NCBI GenBank assembly: GCA_023426125.1
Contig: JAFABI010000073.1
Span: 124,001 to 188,000 of the forward strand
Origin: Bacillota bacterium
Lineage (GTDB): Bacteria > Bacillota > Clostridia > Acetivibrionales > DTU013
Reading direction: 5' to 3'
DNA: 64,000 bases
Below, one piece after another: positions 17,253 to 25,841 of the stretch. Below the pieces are notes generated by a model. It was given only the letters and a program-made list of their open reading frames with translations. It did not search any database and was not told the DNA's origin. The position numbers and the translations under genes are program-made. Within the stretch, counting starts at the first letter, position 1, and each line of letters begins with the position of its first letter.

Positions 17253-17933
17253 CTACAGCAGGATTGCTTCCAGCCTGTTTTTTATCTCAATGAGTTTTTC
17301 CAGTTCCTCTGCCTGCTTTACCGCTTTTTGCATTCCGGTTATCTTTTTTTGGAGAAGCTTCAGCTTATTCATGGCGTAGCGCCGGAATAATGCATCCTTC
17401 CTTTGTGCCAGTCCATACCCGATATAATGGTAAAATTCATCCAGTTCCCTTGATTCCCCTGTCCACTTTACATTTAATACCGTATAAATTTTTTCGCCTT
17501 CTTCTGCCAGCGTTTCCTCTACTATATCAAAGCCGTTTTCATAAAGCCATTTCCTGAGGACTTCCGCCAGGTTCATGGGCTGAAGTATCAGGACCTTTGC
17601 GTTCCTGGCAGTTTCCAGGCTTCCGGCTATAATTTCCTGTATGAGGACACCGCCCATGCCGGCAATAACGATCACCTCGGCTTCATTTTCCTTTAATGGC
17701 TCAAGTCCATAGCCCAATCTTGTCTCAATATGATTTTCATACCCATATCGTTTGACATTGCGTGATGCAATATTCACAGGCCCGCTTTTCACATCTGCCG
17801 CAATAGCCTTCCTGCATAGCGAGTTCTGTACCGCAAAGACCGGTATATACGCATGGTCCGTTCCTATATCGGCCAGCGTATCACATTGAGGTATTTTATC
17901 TGCGATTGCGCCCAGCCTTCCCTTCAAGTACAT
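17253..17933 (-). CDS. trmK: tRNA (adenine(22)-N1)-methyltransferase TrmK
   Basis: About 226 residues. TrmK (YqfN) methylates adenine 22 in the D loop of some tRNAs using S-adenosylmethionine. The SAM site appears as LADIGTDHAYIPVF near residue 22, followed by AADVKSGPVNIASRN and IVIAGMGGVLIQEII; the C-terminal third is the expected coiled-coil helix (LKLLQKKITGMQKAVKQAEE). The ATG at 17933 lies seven bases after GAGGA, better than the TTG two codons earlier. It is in an operon with the nif3-family gene, the usual arrangement downstream of dnaG-rpoD; here rpoD lies 8 kb away. Confidence 0.92.
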   Translation of the reverse strand: MYLKGRLGAIADKIPQCDTLADIGTDHAYIPVFAVQNSLCRKAIAADVKSGPVNIASRNVKRYGYENHIETRLGYGLEPLKENEAEVIVIAGMGGVLIQEIIAGSLETARNAKVLILQPMNLAEVLRKWLYENGFDIVEETLAEEGEKIYTVLNVKWTGESRELDEFYHYIGYGLAQRKDALFRRYAMNKLKLLQKKITGMQKAVKQAEELEKLIEIKNRLEAILL

Positions 17934-18129
17934 AACCAAATCCTCTTTTGTTCTTTTGCCCTATATTATACATGATTACCGTCAGGAAGAAAACATTGTT
18001 TACACGCTTTTTCCATTGTATTAATCAATAATAAATAAGCATAATAATAGTGGGAGCATTCGTAAAAAAAGAATGCGGCACTGCTCCTGACTTCGGAAAA
18101 ATATACCTTGAATTGCAGGAGACATGTAC

Positions 18130-18312
18130 ATGCAACAGAATTTCAGATGCAAAAATGCAAAGGATATTGAACTGGCGACAGAGACCCTGATACCCAATTC
18201 CAGCTTTGGAAATATTCTGCAGGACACCGGCAGAACCATACCCAAGCTGACGGTCACATATCAGCAGAACAATACGGAAAGCTACGATAGTTATATTGAT
18301 CAAAAAAAATGA
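18130..18312 (+). CDS. Possible small protein of unknown function
   Basis: A 60-codon plus-strand frame starting MQQNFRCKNAKD, with AGGAG eight bases upstream of the ATG. It is hydrophilic, with no signal peptide or membrane helix. I recognise no family. Minus-strand frames overlap the same bases, so coding status is uncertain. The rest of the 600-base gap between trmK and the ABC permease shows only a GC-rich hairpin near 18350-18375 and no other gene. Confidence 0.25.
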   Translation: MQQNFRCKNAKDIELATETLIPNSSFGNILQDTGRTIPKLTVTYQQNNTESYDSYIDQKK

Positions 18313-18537
18313 TTATAACCGGCTACGGCACTTTCATCCGTCCGGTACCCCGGTGCGGCAGGAGCCGCACGCAGGACTTTTCAATGGGGCCATTGACCAC
18401 ACTTCGCTCCACCGGGAAAAATTCCTTTTAACCGGGCATTACAATTGATAGGTTGAAAGATTGCAGGCTGTTTGAGGAAATTTCATGCTGTGCCTGCCCG
18501 GTGATCTTCGAAGTACTTTATGGAAACCGCAAGCTTA

Positions 18538-21033
18538 TTACTCAGCTATTCTCAGGCGTTCTACGATGCTCTGCTTATCCGTTGTGCGGTAAGCAATATA
18601 AGGAACAAACCCTCCCAGAATAACCAGCAGTGGTATAATAAGCACCAGCGGCCAAAAAACAAAGTGATAGCTTAGAAACCATATTTGCCCGGTCAACGGG
18701 CGAACAATCAGCAGTGAAAAGGCAAGGCTCAGCACAACGGAGCTTGCCGCTGTCAAAGCCGCATAATAGCAGCCTTCATAGCAGAGCATCCTCACGAGCT
18801 GTTTGCGTGTCATGCCGATGCTCTGCAGCATGGCAAATTCCTTGCGGCGGGTAAGAATACTAGTTAAAACAGCGTTAATAAAGTTCAGAACGCCAATAAG
18901 CCCAATGATCAGCGCCAGCCCGCCGCCAATCAGAACAGCCGCATCCTGCAGACCCTCCAGCGATGACAGTGCGGTAAATTTGGATTTGTAGTTCATGGTG
19001 GGTTCAACACCGTCCGTATATCGCTTCAAAAAGGCTTCCATATCGGTTTCTTTATCGTCTGCGACGTCGAAGGCATAGCTCATGGTGTAGGCACTGCCGC
19101 TCAGTTCCTTGAACACATCTCCAGCCAGAAAGAAGATGGAGCCTCTCCAGCTTCCGTCCGTATTGGTGTTCGGGTTTGCAATCACATGGCCCAGCACGGT
19201 CATTTTTTGAGATTTGCCGCCGCAGGTCAGGATAATCTGGTCGCCAACCTTGTGGTTAAAGCCTTTTGTATCCACCCTGCCCTGATCATCCCTCGTTACG
19301 CCCTCCAGAATATAGTTCCCAGCGGCGAGTTTTTCGGCGTCCAGCTCGCCATCCAGAAGCCGCAGCCGGGAGAACGGAAATCCATCAAGGCCATATACGG
19401 CAGTGGAGAACGAACCATCCGGCCCCCGGTTCATTGTCTGCCCGGAGGTTTCGCTTTGGTAGCTGCCCCAGGAGCCATACAGGCGCCCCCCCTTCTCAAA
19501 GCCCTCCTGAGCGCTGACGGCGGCGATAAAGCTCTCGCTGAGCGCGCTTTCCTCACCGTTGTATTGATTGTTGAACAGGTCGGCGTGGCCCAGGAGAAAG
19601 TCAGAATCGCTGAATTTCTCAAGAGCTTTGTCCATATCCACGCTCTGGGAAAGGGTAAACACCGTATTGGTAAGCACAATGCTCAGGCTGAGGCTCAGGA
19701 TGACCAGTACGGTGCGTTTCTTATTGCGACCGAGGTTTGCCAGTGCCATTCTTTCAGGACTGCTGCCGCTTTGGGATCTTTTCAGCTTTCTCCTGCTGCC
19801 CGGATCGTTATCGGTATAGCGGACTGCTTCCACCGGAGACACTCTTGCCGCCATTTTCCCGGGCTTATAGGTGCTGATGAACACGGTGAGCAGTGAAAAA
19901 ACAGCGGCACCCGCAAAAATGAGCGGATTGGGAGATACGGATACCGCACTGCCCGCATAGTTGGACCGTTCCATCAAGAACGGAACCAGCGCCTTGCCCA
20001 CAAGGAAACCGGCCAGCAGGCCAAAAGGAATGCCGATCAGCGAGAGCATGAGAGCCTGGCGGCGTATGATGGTACGCAGTTGGCGGCCGGTGGCACCGAT
20101 GGTTTTTAAAAGGCCGTAGAAGCGAATATCCCGCAAAACGGAGATTTGAAAGATATTGTAGATAATCAGATAGCCCGTCAGAACAAACAGCAAAAGGGCG
20201 CAGACCAGCGCGATTACGGTTCCGGCGTCCAGCTCCATGCCGGTGGACATATACGCCCAGTTAATGCCTGTCGCTACGTAATTGGAAGCGCCTTCCTCCA
20301 TGGAGAAGCCGCTTTCGGTCAGAACGGTGTCCAGATTCTCTAGGATGTTCAGGCTATTTGCAAACTTGATATATCCACTGACGACGCCTGTGAGAGAAAA
20401 GTCCTCGTAATAGGTGTTTTGCAGCTCCTCCGGATGGGCGTCCACATAAGCGAGCGAGGAAAAAATCATTCCGATATTGTAGCCCGGGTCGCTAACCCAC
20501 CAGCCAGCCAATATGAAATCTCTCGTGATTTGCCTGCCGTGCACGGTGAGCTCCAGCGTGAGCGGCGCGCCTACCTTCTGAGGAATGCCCAGCAACTCCA
20601 GCGTCTTGGTGTCGGCAATCACCTCGTTCCCGGCCTGCGGCTTGCGTCCGCCCGTGGGCTCGGCAAAGGCGTATTTCACCCCAATGTCATCATAGTACCA
20701 GAATTCCGTGCGCCGCTTGATAAGGGCTTTATTGTCAACGCTGTCGCTGAGAGCCCGGCCATAGGCCATTTCCTTGACCAGCGGATGGCGGCGCACAGCG
20801 TCATACTCTTTATCGGTAACATATTTGATGGCGGCGTGTCCGTCGCCGCCGGACATGATCATGACGGCTCGCTGAGCGCTTTCCATCATGCCGGACCCCA
20901 TAGTGAAAACACCGGTGAATAAAAGGGCTGTCAGCGCAATCGCAACCACTGCAATAATGTTTCGTGTCCTGTTGGCATAAAAGCTTCGGTCGGCCAGATT
21001 GCGGATTGCCTTTTTATTTTTTACTTTAATCAT
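18538..21033 (-). CDS. ABC transporter permease, FtsX/MacB type
   Basis: An 831-residue membrane protein with the double FtsX layout: an N-terminal helix (IIAVVAIALTALLFTGVF), a large extracytoplasmic domain, three helices around residues 265-390, then a second copy (helix near 440, external domain, three helices at the C-terminus). FtsX blocks include LLKTIGATGRQLRTIIRRQ and MLQSIGMTRKQLVRML. Such permeases act by mechanotransmission, moving lipids, peptides or antibiotics, or signalling. It overlaps the ATPase gene (ATGA) and is followed upstream in transcription by a two-component pair, an arrangement seen in antimicrobial-peptide sensing and detoxification modules. Substrate unknown. Confidence 0.88.
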   Translation of the reverse strand: MIKVKNKKAIRNLADRSFYANRTRNIIAVVAIALTALLFTGVFTMGSGMMESAQRAVMIMSGGDGHAAIKYVTDKEYDAVRRHPLVKEMAYGRALSDSVDNKALIKRRTEFWYYDDIGVKYAFAEPTGGRKPQAGNEVIADTKTLELLGIPQKVGAPLTLELTVHGRQITRDFILAGWWVSDPGYNIGMIFSSLAYVDAHPEELQNTYYEDFSLTGVVSGYIKFANSLNILENLDTVLTESGFSMEEGASNYVATGINWAYMSTGMELDAGTVIALVCALLLFVLTGYLIIYNIFQISVLRDIRFYGLLKTIGATGRQLRTIIRRQALMLSLIGIPFGLLAGFLVGKALVPFLMERSNYAGSAVSVSPNPLIFAGAAVFSLLTVFISTYKPGKMAARVSPVEAVRYTDNDPGSRRKLKRSQSGSSPERMALANLGRNKKRTVLVILSLSLSIVLTNTVFTLSQSVDMDKALEKFSDSDFLLGHADLFNNQYNGEESALSESFIAAVSAQEGFEKGGRLYGSWGSYQSETSGQTMNRGPDGSFSTAVYGLDGFPFSRLRLLDGELDAEKLAAGNYILEGVTRDDQGRVDTKGFNHKVGDQIILTCGGKSQKMTVLGHVIANPNTNTDGSWRGSIFFLAGDVFKELSGSAYTMSYAFDVADDKETDMEAFLKRYTDGVEPTMNYKSKFTALSSLEGLQDAAVLIGGGLALIIGLIGVLNFINAVLTSILTRRKEFAMLQSIGMTRKQLVRMLCYEGCYYAALTAASSVVLSLAFSLLIVRPLTGQIWFLSYHFVFWPLVLIIPLLVILGGFVPYIAYRTTDKQSIVERLRIAE

Positions 21034-21707
21034 CTACGCTCACCACCCATGATTTTTCCGTCTTCAATATGGATGATGCGGTCTGCAAGCTGGGCAAGCT
21101 CCTCGTTATGGGTAATCATTACAATGGTTTGCCTGAATTTTTCCCCGGTCACCTTCAGCAGCCCCAGCACATCCTGGCTGGTTCTGCTGTCCAGGTTGCC
21201 GGTCGGCTCATCGGCGAGGACGATGGCCGGCTTGGAGGCTAACGCCCTTGCAATGGCGACCCGTTGCTGCTCTCCGCCGGAAAGGTTATTCGGCAGATTC
21301 AGAAGCTTGCTTTCCATTCCCAGCGTCTGGATGATCTGCGCCACATAGTTTTCGTCCGGCCCGTTACCGTCCAGCTGGATGGGCAGGACGATATTTTCAT
21401 ACACATTCAGCACCGGCACAAGGTTATAGTTTTGGAACACAAAGCCGATCTTACGGCGCCGGAAAATGGTCAGTTCTTCATCTTTCAGTGAAAATATCTC
21501 TTTGCCGTCCACAAAAACAGCCCCGCCGGTTGGACGGTCAAGGCCGCCGAGCATGTGGAGCAGGGTGGATTTCCCGCTGCCGGAGGTGCCGACGACAGCG
21601 ACAAATTCTCCGTTTTCTACCGACAGATTCACTCCGTCGAGGGCATGGACAGCCATTTCACCACTGCCATAATATTTTTTTAGTTCCGTAGTTTTTAATA
21701 TCGTCAT
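21030..21707 (-). CDS. ABC transporter ATP-binding protein (MacB/LolD type)
   Basis: A 225-residue cytoplasmic ATPase that pairs with the FtsX-type permease downstream. Walker A VVGTSGSGKSTLLHMLGG, Q-loop FVFQNYNLVPVLNV, signature LSGGEQQRVAIARAL, Walker B IVLADEPTGNLDS and the H-loop MITHNEELAQ are all intact. I start it at the ATG at 21707 (MTILKTTELKKYYG), preceded by GGAGGAGACCAGG; an upstream in-frame ATG at 21794 adds 29 residues without a ribosome site. It is probably transcribed after the response regulator and kinase genes, with about 105 bases between. Confidence 0.92.
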   Translation of the reverse strand: MTILKTTELKKYYGSGEMAVHALDGVNLSVENGEFVAVVGTSGSGKSTLLHMLGGLDRPTGGAVFVDGKEIFSLKDEELTIFRRRKIGFVFQNYNLVPVLNVYENIVLPIQLDGNGPDENYVAQIIQTLGMESKLLNLPNNLSGGEQQRVAIARALASKPAIVLADEPTGNLDSRTSQDVLGLLKVTGEKFRQTIVMITHNEELAQLADRIIHIEDGKIMGGERR

Positions 21708-21814
21708 CCTGGTCTCCTCCAAAAGAAAAGTCGTATCCTGTTTTTTCATGATACGGACAGGATAACAAAAAAATCTGTCCACATTCTTTCTCAAATCTAA
21801 CAGTTTTGAAAGAT

Positions 21815-22735
21815 TTATCTTTTTTCCGTCGGAAGAAAAATCGAGAAGGTGGAACCTTGCCCCGGCTTCGAGGATACCTTGATGTACCCGCCGCCGGACG
21901 AAAGGATTTCTCTTGCCAGAAACAGGCCGATCCCCACGCCCTCCTGACCGCTTACCGCCGCGGAACGATAAAAGCGGGAGAAGATTTTGCTCTGCTCCTC
22001 CTCCGCAATGCCGATGCCTTCATCGGTAATGTCGATTCGAAAGAACAGCTCATAGGGCATGGCTTTAATTTTGATGCTGCTATGGCGCGGGGAGTATTTC
22101 ACCGCATTGTCGATGACATTATACACCGCCTCGGCGGTCCATCTGAGATCAAAATATGCCGTGCCGTCCGTCGGTTCCGTTTCGACAGTGATTTCTTTCG
22201 CCTCCGATTTTGTCCCGATTTGAGCGATGACGGCATCCAGCAGTGTTTGCACACTACCTCTCCGGGGATTCACCGTAATGATCCCGGCTTCAAGTCGGGA
22301 CATTTTCACAAGTGCTCCAATCAGGAAATCCAGCTTCTCAGCCTGCGTGGACAGGGCTTTTACGCATACTGCGCAGTCCTCCGGCAATTTATGCTCACCG
22401 AGAAGCTGCGAGTAAAGTAAAATGTTGGCAAGGGGTGTTTTGGTCTGATGGGATATATCTGAAATCAAGCCATTGATTTTATCCTTTTCCGCGGTCAGGT
22501 TTTTGGAGGATACCGTACATAGAGACAAAAAGCGGGCCATTTTTGCTTCCACAGCCGACAGGACGGACTCATCAAAGGTGCTCTCGGAAAAATTACCGTC
22601 TATGGCGCTGTCCAACATCGTATTCATCCTTTCCATGATACGCCGCATGTTCCTTCTGTATATGAAAATTGCCGCTATCGCGGCAGTCATTGCGGCTGCG
22701 GTGACGATACCCCAAAGCAAAACCTGCTTCTCCAT
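21815..22735 (-). CDS. Sensor histidine kinase, short membrane-anchored type
   Basis: A 306-residue kinase with one clear N-terminal membrane helix (VLLWGIVTAAAMTAAIAAIF) and no extracellular domain. The phospho-acceptor region is SDISHQTKTPLANILLYSQL (about residues 100-120), and the ATPase part carries NVIDNAVKYSP, DEGIGIAEEE and GVGIGLFLAREI. Kinases this lean, beside an FtsX-type ABC pair, often read the state of the transporter instead of binding a ligand themselves. The ATG overlaps the last base of the response regulator stop (TAATG), so the two are coupled. Confidence 0.9.
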   Translation of the reverse strand: MEKQVLLWGIVTAAAMTAAIAAIFIYRRNMRRIMERMNTMLDSAIDGNFSESTFDESVLSAVEAKMARFLSLCTVSSKNLTAEKDKINGLISDISHQTKTPLANILLYSQLLGEHKLPEDCAVCVKALSTQAEKLDFLIGALVKMSRLEAGIITVNPRRGSVQTLLDAVIAQIGTKSEAKEITVETEPTDGTAYFDLRWTAEAVYNVIDNAVKYSPRHSSIKIKAMPYELFFRIDITDEGIGIAEEEQSKIFSRFYRSAAVSGQEGVGIGLFLAREILSSGGGYIKVSSKPGQGSTFSIFLPTEKR

Positions 22736-23439
22736 TATTTCACCGCCCATGTGTATCCGATGCCGTAGAGTGTTTTGATATATCTGGGCGAAGACGGCGT
22801 GTCTTCCAGCTTGTCGCGCAGGCGTTTGACCGTAACCGACAGGGCGTTTTCGTCCACATACTCCGCGCCGTCCGTCCAGATTGAATCCACCAACTGGATC
22901 CTCGTAAGGGTGCTGCCTCTGTTTTCAACCAGGATACGCAGCAGCTTTTGCTCTGTTTTGCTCAGCTCAACCGGAGCACCGTTTTTAGAAAACTCCATTT
23001 TGACGAATGAAAACCGAAAGCCGTCTATTTCTACCGTATCGCGAGACGCGGAATTTCCGTTTCTCAGCCGAGCGTTTACCCTTGCCCGGAGGATCATCAG
23101 GCTGAACGGCTTGGTGATATAATCGTCCGCCCCCAGTTCAAGACCCGCGACCACATCCGTTTCCATATCGTTGGCGGTCAGGATGATAACCGGGACTGCC
23201 GAGGATATGCGAAGTTCCCTGAGAAAATCAAGCCCGTTTCCATCGGGTAGATTGACATCCAAAATAATCAGGTCAAACCGGGTGTTCTTACTATTTTGCC
23301 TTGCTTCCTCCAGATTCTGTGCCTGGACAAAAGCAAATCCGCTGTCTTTGAATGCAAGAGATATGCCTTTGCTTAAGGATATATCATCTTCAATGAGCAG
23401 TATTTTTTTTATGTTGCGCACCTCCCGGCAATAAAGCAT
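22735..23439 (-). CDS. Response regulator, OmpR/PhoB family
   Basis: A 234-residue DNA-binding regulator. The receiver domain has the acidic pair in LLIEDDISLSKG, the phosphorylated Asp in LIILDVNLPDGNG, the Thr in VIILTANDME and the Lys in DDYITKPFS. The C-terminal winged helix includes LSKTEQKLLRILVENRG and VTVKRLRDKLED. The ATG at 23439 is preceded by AGGA at seven bases. A stronger GGGAGG a few codons inside is followed only by ATA, so I keep the ATG. It is first in a regulator-kinase-ATPase-permease series and probably controls the transporter genes. Confidence 0.92.
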   Translation of the reverse strand: MLYCREVRNIKKILLIEDDISLSKGISLAFKDSGFAFVQAQNLEEARQNSKNTRFDLIILDVNLPDGNGLDFLRELRISSAVPVIILTANDMETDVVAGLELGADDYITKPFSLMILRARVNARLRNGNSASRDTVEIDGFRFSFVKMEFSKNGAPVELSKTEQKLLRILVENRGSTLTRIQLVDSIWTDGAEYVDENALSVTVKRLRDKLEDTPSSPRYIKTLYGIGYTWAVK

Positions 23440-23617
23440 TCATTTTTCCTGCACTCATATCTTAAAAGATTATCCTGTGGGATACACATAGTAGATAACG
23501 AAATGGTTCCTGCTCCTAATGCTAACAACCGTCAGGCCTACGGCAAACCGCATTCCCGTCTGAACATTCAAATTGAAATTATATGCTTTGCCAGCAAAAC
23601 CGGAGACATATGGAAAA

Positions 23618-23646
23618 GGTACAGGATACTTTTCGTATCCTGTACC
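23618..23646 (-). terminator. Intrinsic terminator of the tRNA operon
   Basis: GGTACAGGATAC (23618-23629) and GTATCCTGTACC (23635-23646) form a 12-bp stem with a five-base loop, followed on the minus strand by TTTTCC. It lies 60 bases beyond the last tRNA. Confidence 0.85.
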
Positions 23647-23705
23647 CCGGAACATCCCTGCCGCCATGCGATACATAACCGCATGGCAACTTTTTACTGA
23701 CAGAA

Positions 23706-23782
23706 TGGTGGGCCTTCAGGGACTCGAACCCCGGACCAACCGGTTATGAGCCGGTTGCTCTAACCAACTGAGCTAAAGGCCC
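23706..23782 (-). tRNA. tRNA with anticodon CAU (elongator Met, or Ile2)
   Basis: A 77-base cloverleaf with encoded CCA. The acceptor stem is GGGCCTT with AAGGCCC, the anticodon arm reads CCGGCTCATAACCGG, and the T arm holds GGTTCGAGTCC. The body (CTTTAGCTCAGTTGGTTAGAGC, split here only as a description) resembles the Bacillus Ile2 (CAU) tRNA as much as elongator Met. It is not the initiator, because the first acceptor pair is G-C and paired. Whether TilS modifies C34 decides the identity. Confidence 0.93.
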
Positions 23783-23785
23783 GTT

Positions 23786-23861
23786 TGGCTCCTCAAGTTG
23801 GACTCGAACCAACGACCCTGCGGTTAACAGCCGCATGCTCTACCGACTGAGCTATTGAGGA
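23786..23861 (-). tRNA. tRNA-Asn (GUU)
   Basis: A 76-base cloverleaf with encoded GCCA end. The acceptor stem is TCCTCAA with TTGAGGA, the anticodon arm is GCGGCTGTTAACCGC, and the T loop is GTTCGAGTC. It is the first gene of a two-tRNA unit, three bases before the CAU tRNA. Confidence 0.96.
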
Positions 23862-23890
23862 ATGAACATCTCTTTAACGAGACAAATATT

Positions 23891-23919
23891 ATTATACTTG
23901 CGCGTTAATCACTGGTCAA
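23891..23919 (-). promoter_or_regulatory. Sigma-A promoter of the tRNA operon
   Basis: TTGACC (23914-23919), 17 bases, TATAAT (23891-23896) on the minus strand, about 30 bases before tRNA-Asn. Confidence 0.85.
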
Positions 23920-24004
23920 GACCAATTCTTAGCGCTATTCGTGTTTTTTTGATTTTATTGCTATATTGCTTCCGAATTCTTCCGATTACCCTTTAAAGCA
24001 TGGA

Positions 24005-24244
24005 TTATTGCATTTGCTGTCTGTTTTTATATTCGCGTATCATTTCACGCAGCTTGGATGCGTGGATACCCTCATCCTCGGCAAATTTTCTAAAGACCTT
24101 GCCTACCTCTTCATCCTCAATTCTCTTTGAATACATTTCAAAGTCCCTGACCATTTCCATGGAATTTTCCCATGCCCTTAACAGCCTGTCATAGGTTGTA
24201 AACTCTATTTCGCTTTCTTCCATTCCTTTAAAACGCTTGTCCAT
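24005..24244 (-). CDS. Small ferritin-like / rubrerythrin-like helical protein
   Basis: Seventy-nine residues, entirely helical in character and rich in Glu and Lys. The end FRKFAEDEGIHASKLREMIR resembles the E-x-x-H pattern of rubrerythrin and ferritin-like four-helix proteins, but only half a bundle is present, so it would have to dimerise to make a di-iron site. It has a clear GGAGG site six bases before the ATG. It stands alone between the tRNA promoter and a degenerate region. Exact family not recognised. Confidence 0.65.
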   Translation of the reverse strand: MDKRFKGMEESEIEFTTYDRLLRAWENSMEMVRDFEMYSKRIEDEEVGKVFRKFAEDEGIHASKLREMIREYKNRQQMQ

Positions 24245-24378
24245 GATGAAACCTCCGGATTTTCTAAATTTCTGCTACGCTTATTTTTCACCAAATCCGG
24301 TATTCTTTATGACTGGCAAATTCTCGCAAGGGGCTATCGCAAAATACATGTTATGGCATAACAATTCTTTTCATTCTC

Positions 24379-24420
24379 AAACCTCTTAAACCTCTACATT
24401 GGCAAAGGCTTAAGAGGTTT
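24379..24420 (-). terminator. Hairpin, probable terminator
   Basis: AAACCTCTTAA (24379-24389) and TTAAGAGGTTT (24410-24420) form an 11-bp stem with a 20-base loop, downstream of the truncated minus-strand frame at 24461. The rest of the 24245-24460 gap shows nothing else. Confidence 0.6.
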
Positions 24421-24460
24421 TAACAATTAAAACCATAGTTTACCCCAAAATGCGGCAAGA

Positions 24461-24691
24461 CTATTTGCCTCTTGCCAAATAGTCTGCCAATGATTCAGCT
24501 ATCTTGGCTGGTTCGCTATTCGGAGTCGTTTTATAAATATAACCATTAGAATCTTGCCATATTACTACACCCTCAATCGTTGTATCTTCAACGACATAAA
24601 GGTTGCGAGGTACTTGTGGATACATACTCCACTTTTCTTTCGTTGCTAAAACTACATTGATATTATTCTTTCCATGAACCGATAGCGCCAA
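24461..24691 (-). pseudogene. Truncated gene, possible remnant of a toxin-immunity protein
   Basis: A 76-codon frame that opens at a TTG inside the end of the upstream gene with no ribosome site, so the true start is probably lost. The sequence VVIWQDSNGYIYKTTPN followed by IAESLADYLARG has the feel of the C-terminal half of small immunity proteins (SUKH/SMI1-like) found behind secreted toxins. That resemblance is from memory and is weak. Together with the neighbour it suggests a toxin-immunity pair shortened by an internal deletion. Confidence 0.4.
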
Positions 24692-24998
24692 TTATCTGAT
24701 CTGGCCAATCTGGATGAGCTTCTTTGACTTTTGTTTTTTCATCTTCGGCTAAACCGCCACGCTTGTTTTCATCCATATCACTCTTGCCCTCTGATTTTGC
24801 AAGTGACTTGACCTCGGCTGCACGATTTTGCTCAAACAACGCTTTCGCAGATGTAGTTTCGATATATTGAATGTCAGGTTTAACTATGTCCGTATCGCTG
24901 TTTTTACGTTCGGATTTCTCGTTAGTCTCTGACAATTCACGACTTTTCGGCGACTGGTTTTCAGTATTATTCTGTACATTGCTTTTCTCTATATTCAT
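24663..24998 (-). CDS. Truncated hydrophilic protein, possible remnant of a polymorphic toxin (LHH-type)
   Basis: A 111-residue, highly charged protein (MNIEKSNVQNNTENQ...) with a good GGGGAGG site before the ATG. The closing segment AHPDWPDQIIGAIGSWKE resembles the linker that precedes C-terminal LHH/HNH nuclease domains in polymorphic toxins, where it normally continues for another 80 or so residues. Here a stop follows at once. I read it as the pre-toxin part of a broken toxin gene; the family assignment is inference. It overlaps the following frame by 29 bases. Confidence 0.45.
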   Translation of the reverse strand: MNIEKSNVQNNTENQSPKSRELSETNEKSERKNSDTDIVKPDIQYIETTSAKALFEQNRAAEVKSLAKSEGKSDMDENKRGGLAEDEKTKVKEAHPDWPDQIIGAIGSWKE

Positions 24999-25458
24999 AC
25001 GTCCTCCCCTTCTTTATCGCTTGGGTTATTTCATCGACTGTATTATCAGATGCTTCAATGAAAAACTCCCTTATTGAAGCCTTGATATTAGTGTTTTTCA
25101 CAGCTTTACGCCTAATTTGTTCTGAAACAAGTTTCCGTGAATACGGTTCGGTCTTCCGACCATATAGTAAAGCAAATTGATTCTTTACATCGCTTGCTAA
25201 ACGAACACTTGGCGACAGTATAAAACTAGAGAAAGTTTTCTCAAATTCATCGTCTGGCAATTTGTCGACAGCATACACCCCGCGGACAAGGTAATTGAAA
25301 ACAAGACTAACAATATATTCAGCAATTCTGTTTGTAATATCTTCATTAAGAACGAAAGCAAAGCCATTCTGCTTTAAGATTCCTTCCAATCGTTTAACGG
25401 CTGCCTCGCTTGCGTTAACGGCAAGTTCAACGCTTTCAGACAATACTGTATTTAACAA
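24967..25458 (-). CDS. Uncharacterised helical protein, probably the remainder of a mobile-element gene
   Basis: A 163-codon frame starting at a TTG without a ribosome site, directly fused to the end of a frameshifted regulator fragment. The product is helical with SRKLVSEQIRRKAVKNTN and IREFFIEASDNTVDEIT blocks. I do not recognise it. The lack of a start signal and the fused upstream fragment suggest a deletion joined two unrelated genes, so this may be an untranslated gene body. Confidence 0.4.
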   Translation of the reverse strand: MLNTVLSESVELAVNASEAAVKRLEGILKQNGFAFVLNEDITNRIAEYIVSLVFNYLVRGVYAVDKLPDDEFEKTFSSFILSPSVRLASDVKNQFALLYGRKTEPYSRKLVSEQIRRKAVKNTNIKASIREFFIEASDNTVDEITQAIKKGRTYEYREKQCTE

Positions 25459-25600
25459 AGCAAACCGTCGATGTCACGTTGAAAAGTCTTTGCGGAATCC
25501 CAAACTCAGCGAGGACTCTCCCTTTTACGACGGATTCTCCCTTGCTTAACCTTTCATTTATTTGAAGTAACCTAAATGCCTTATCTGTCTTTGCTGTCAT
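25452..25600 (-). pseudogene. Frameshifted N-terminal fragment of an HTH/WYL-type transcriptional regulator
   Basis: From the ATG at 25600 the frame reads MTAKTDKAFRLLQINERLSK and on to LAEFGIP, the opening of a DeoR/WYL-type winged helix. Near 25485 the normal continuation, KTFQRDIDGLL, is in the other frame, so one base has been lost; a stop follows at 25452. The rest of the regulator is missing. It has been replaced by the unrelated 163-codon frame. Confidence 0.65.
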
Positions 25601-25841
25601 AGTGCATTCCCTTTATTTTCTAAAATAACATACCCTCATGGACAAAAAATGGGGTTTTACAAAATATTTTACCGAATATGTCCACAACCGGAGTGCTATA
25701 CCATTTAATTGCACTTATTACTCTACAGATAATATCATAAAATTTGACATTGAACAATGTAAATTGATGATGGGTGATTTGGCAATCCACTATAATATTG
25801 CTTTCATGTAAATTTCAGAATAACCCCTCCACAGTAACCAG

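Noticed and set aside
18025..18303. Two overlapping minus-strand frames of 78 and 92 codons
   Set aside because: Neither has a ribosome site or recognisable composition, and they overlap each other and the plus-strand frame.
23706..23861. tRNA genes as integration site for the 24.4-25.6 kb fragments
   Set aside because: The tRNA 3' ends face the opposite side (lower coordinates), no partial tRNA copy bounds the fragments, and no integrase is present.
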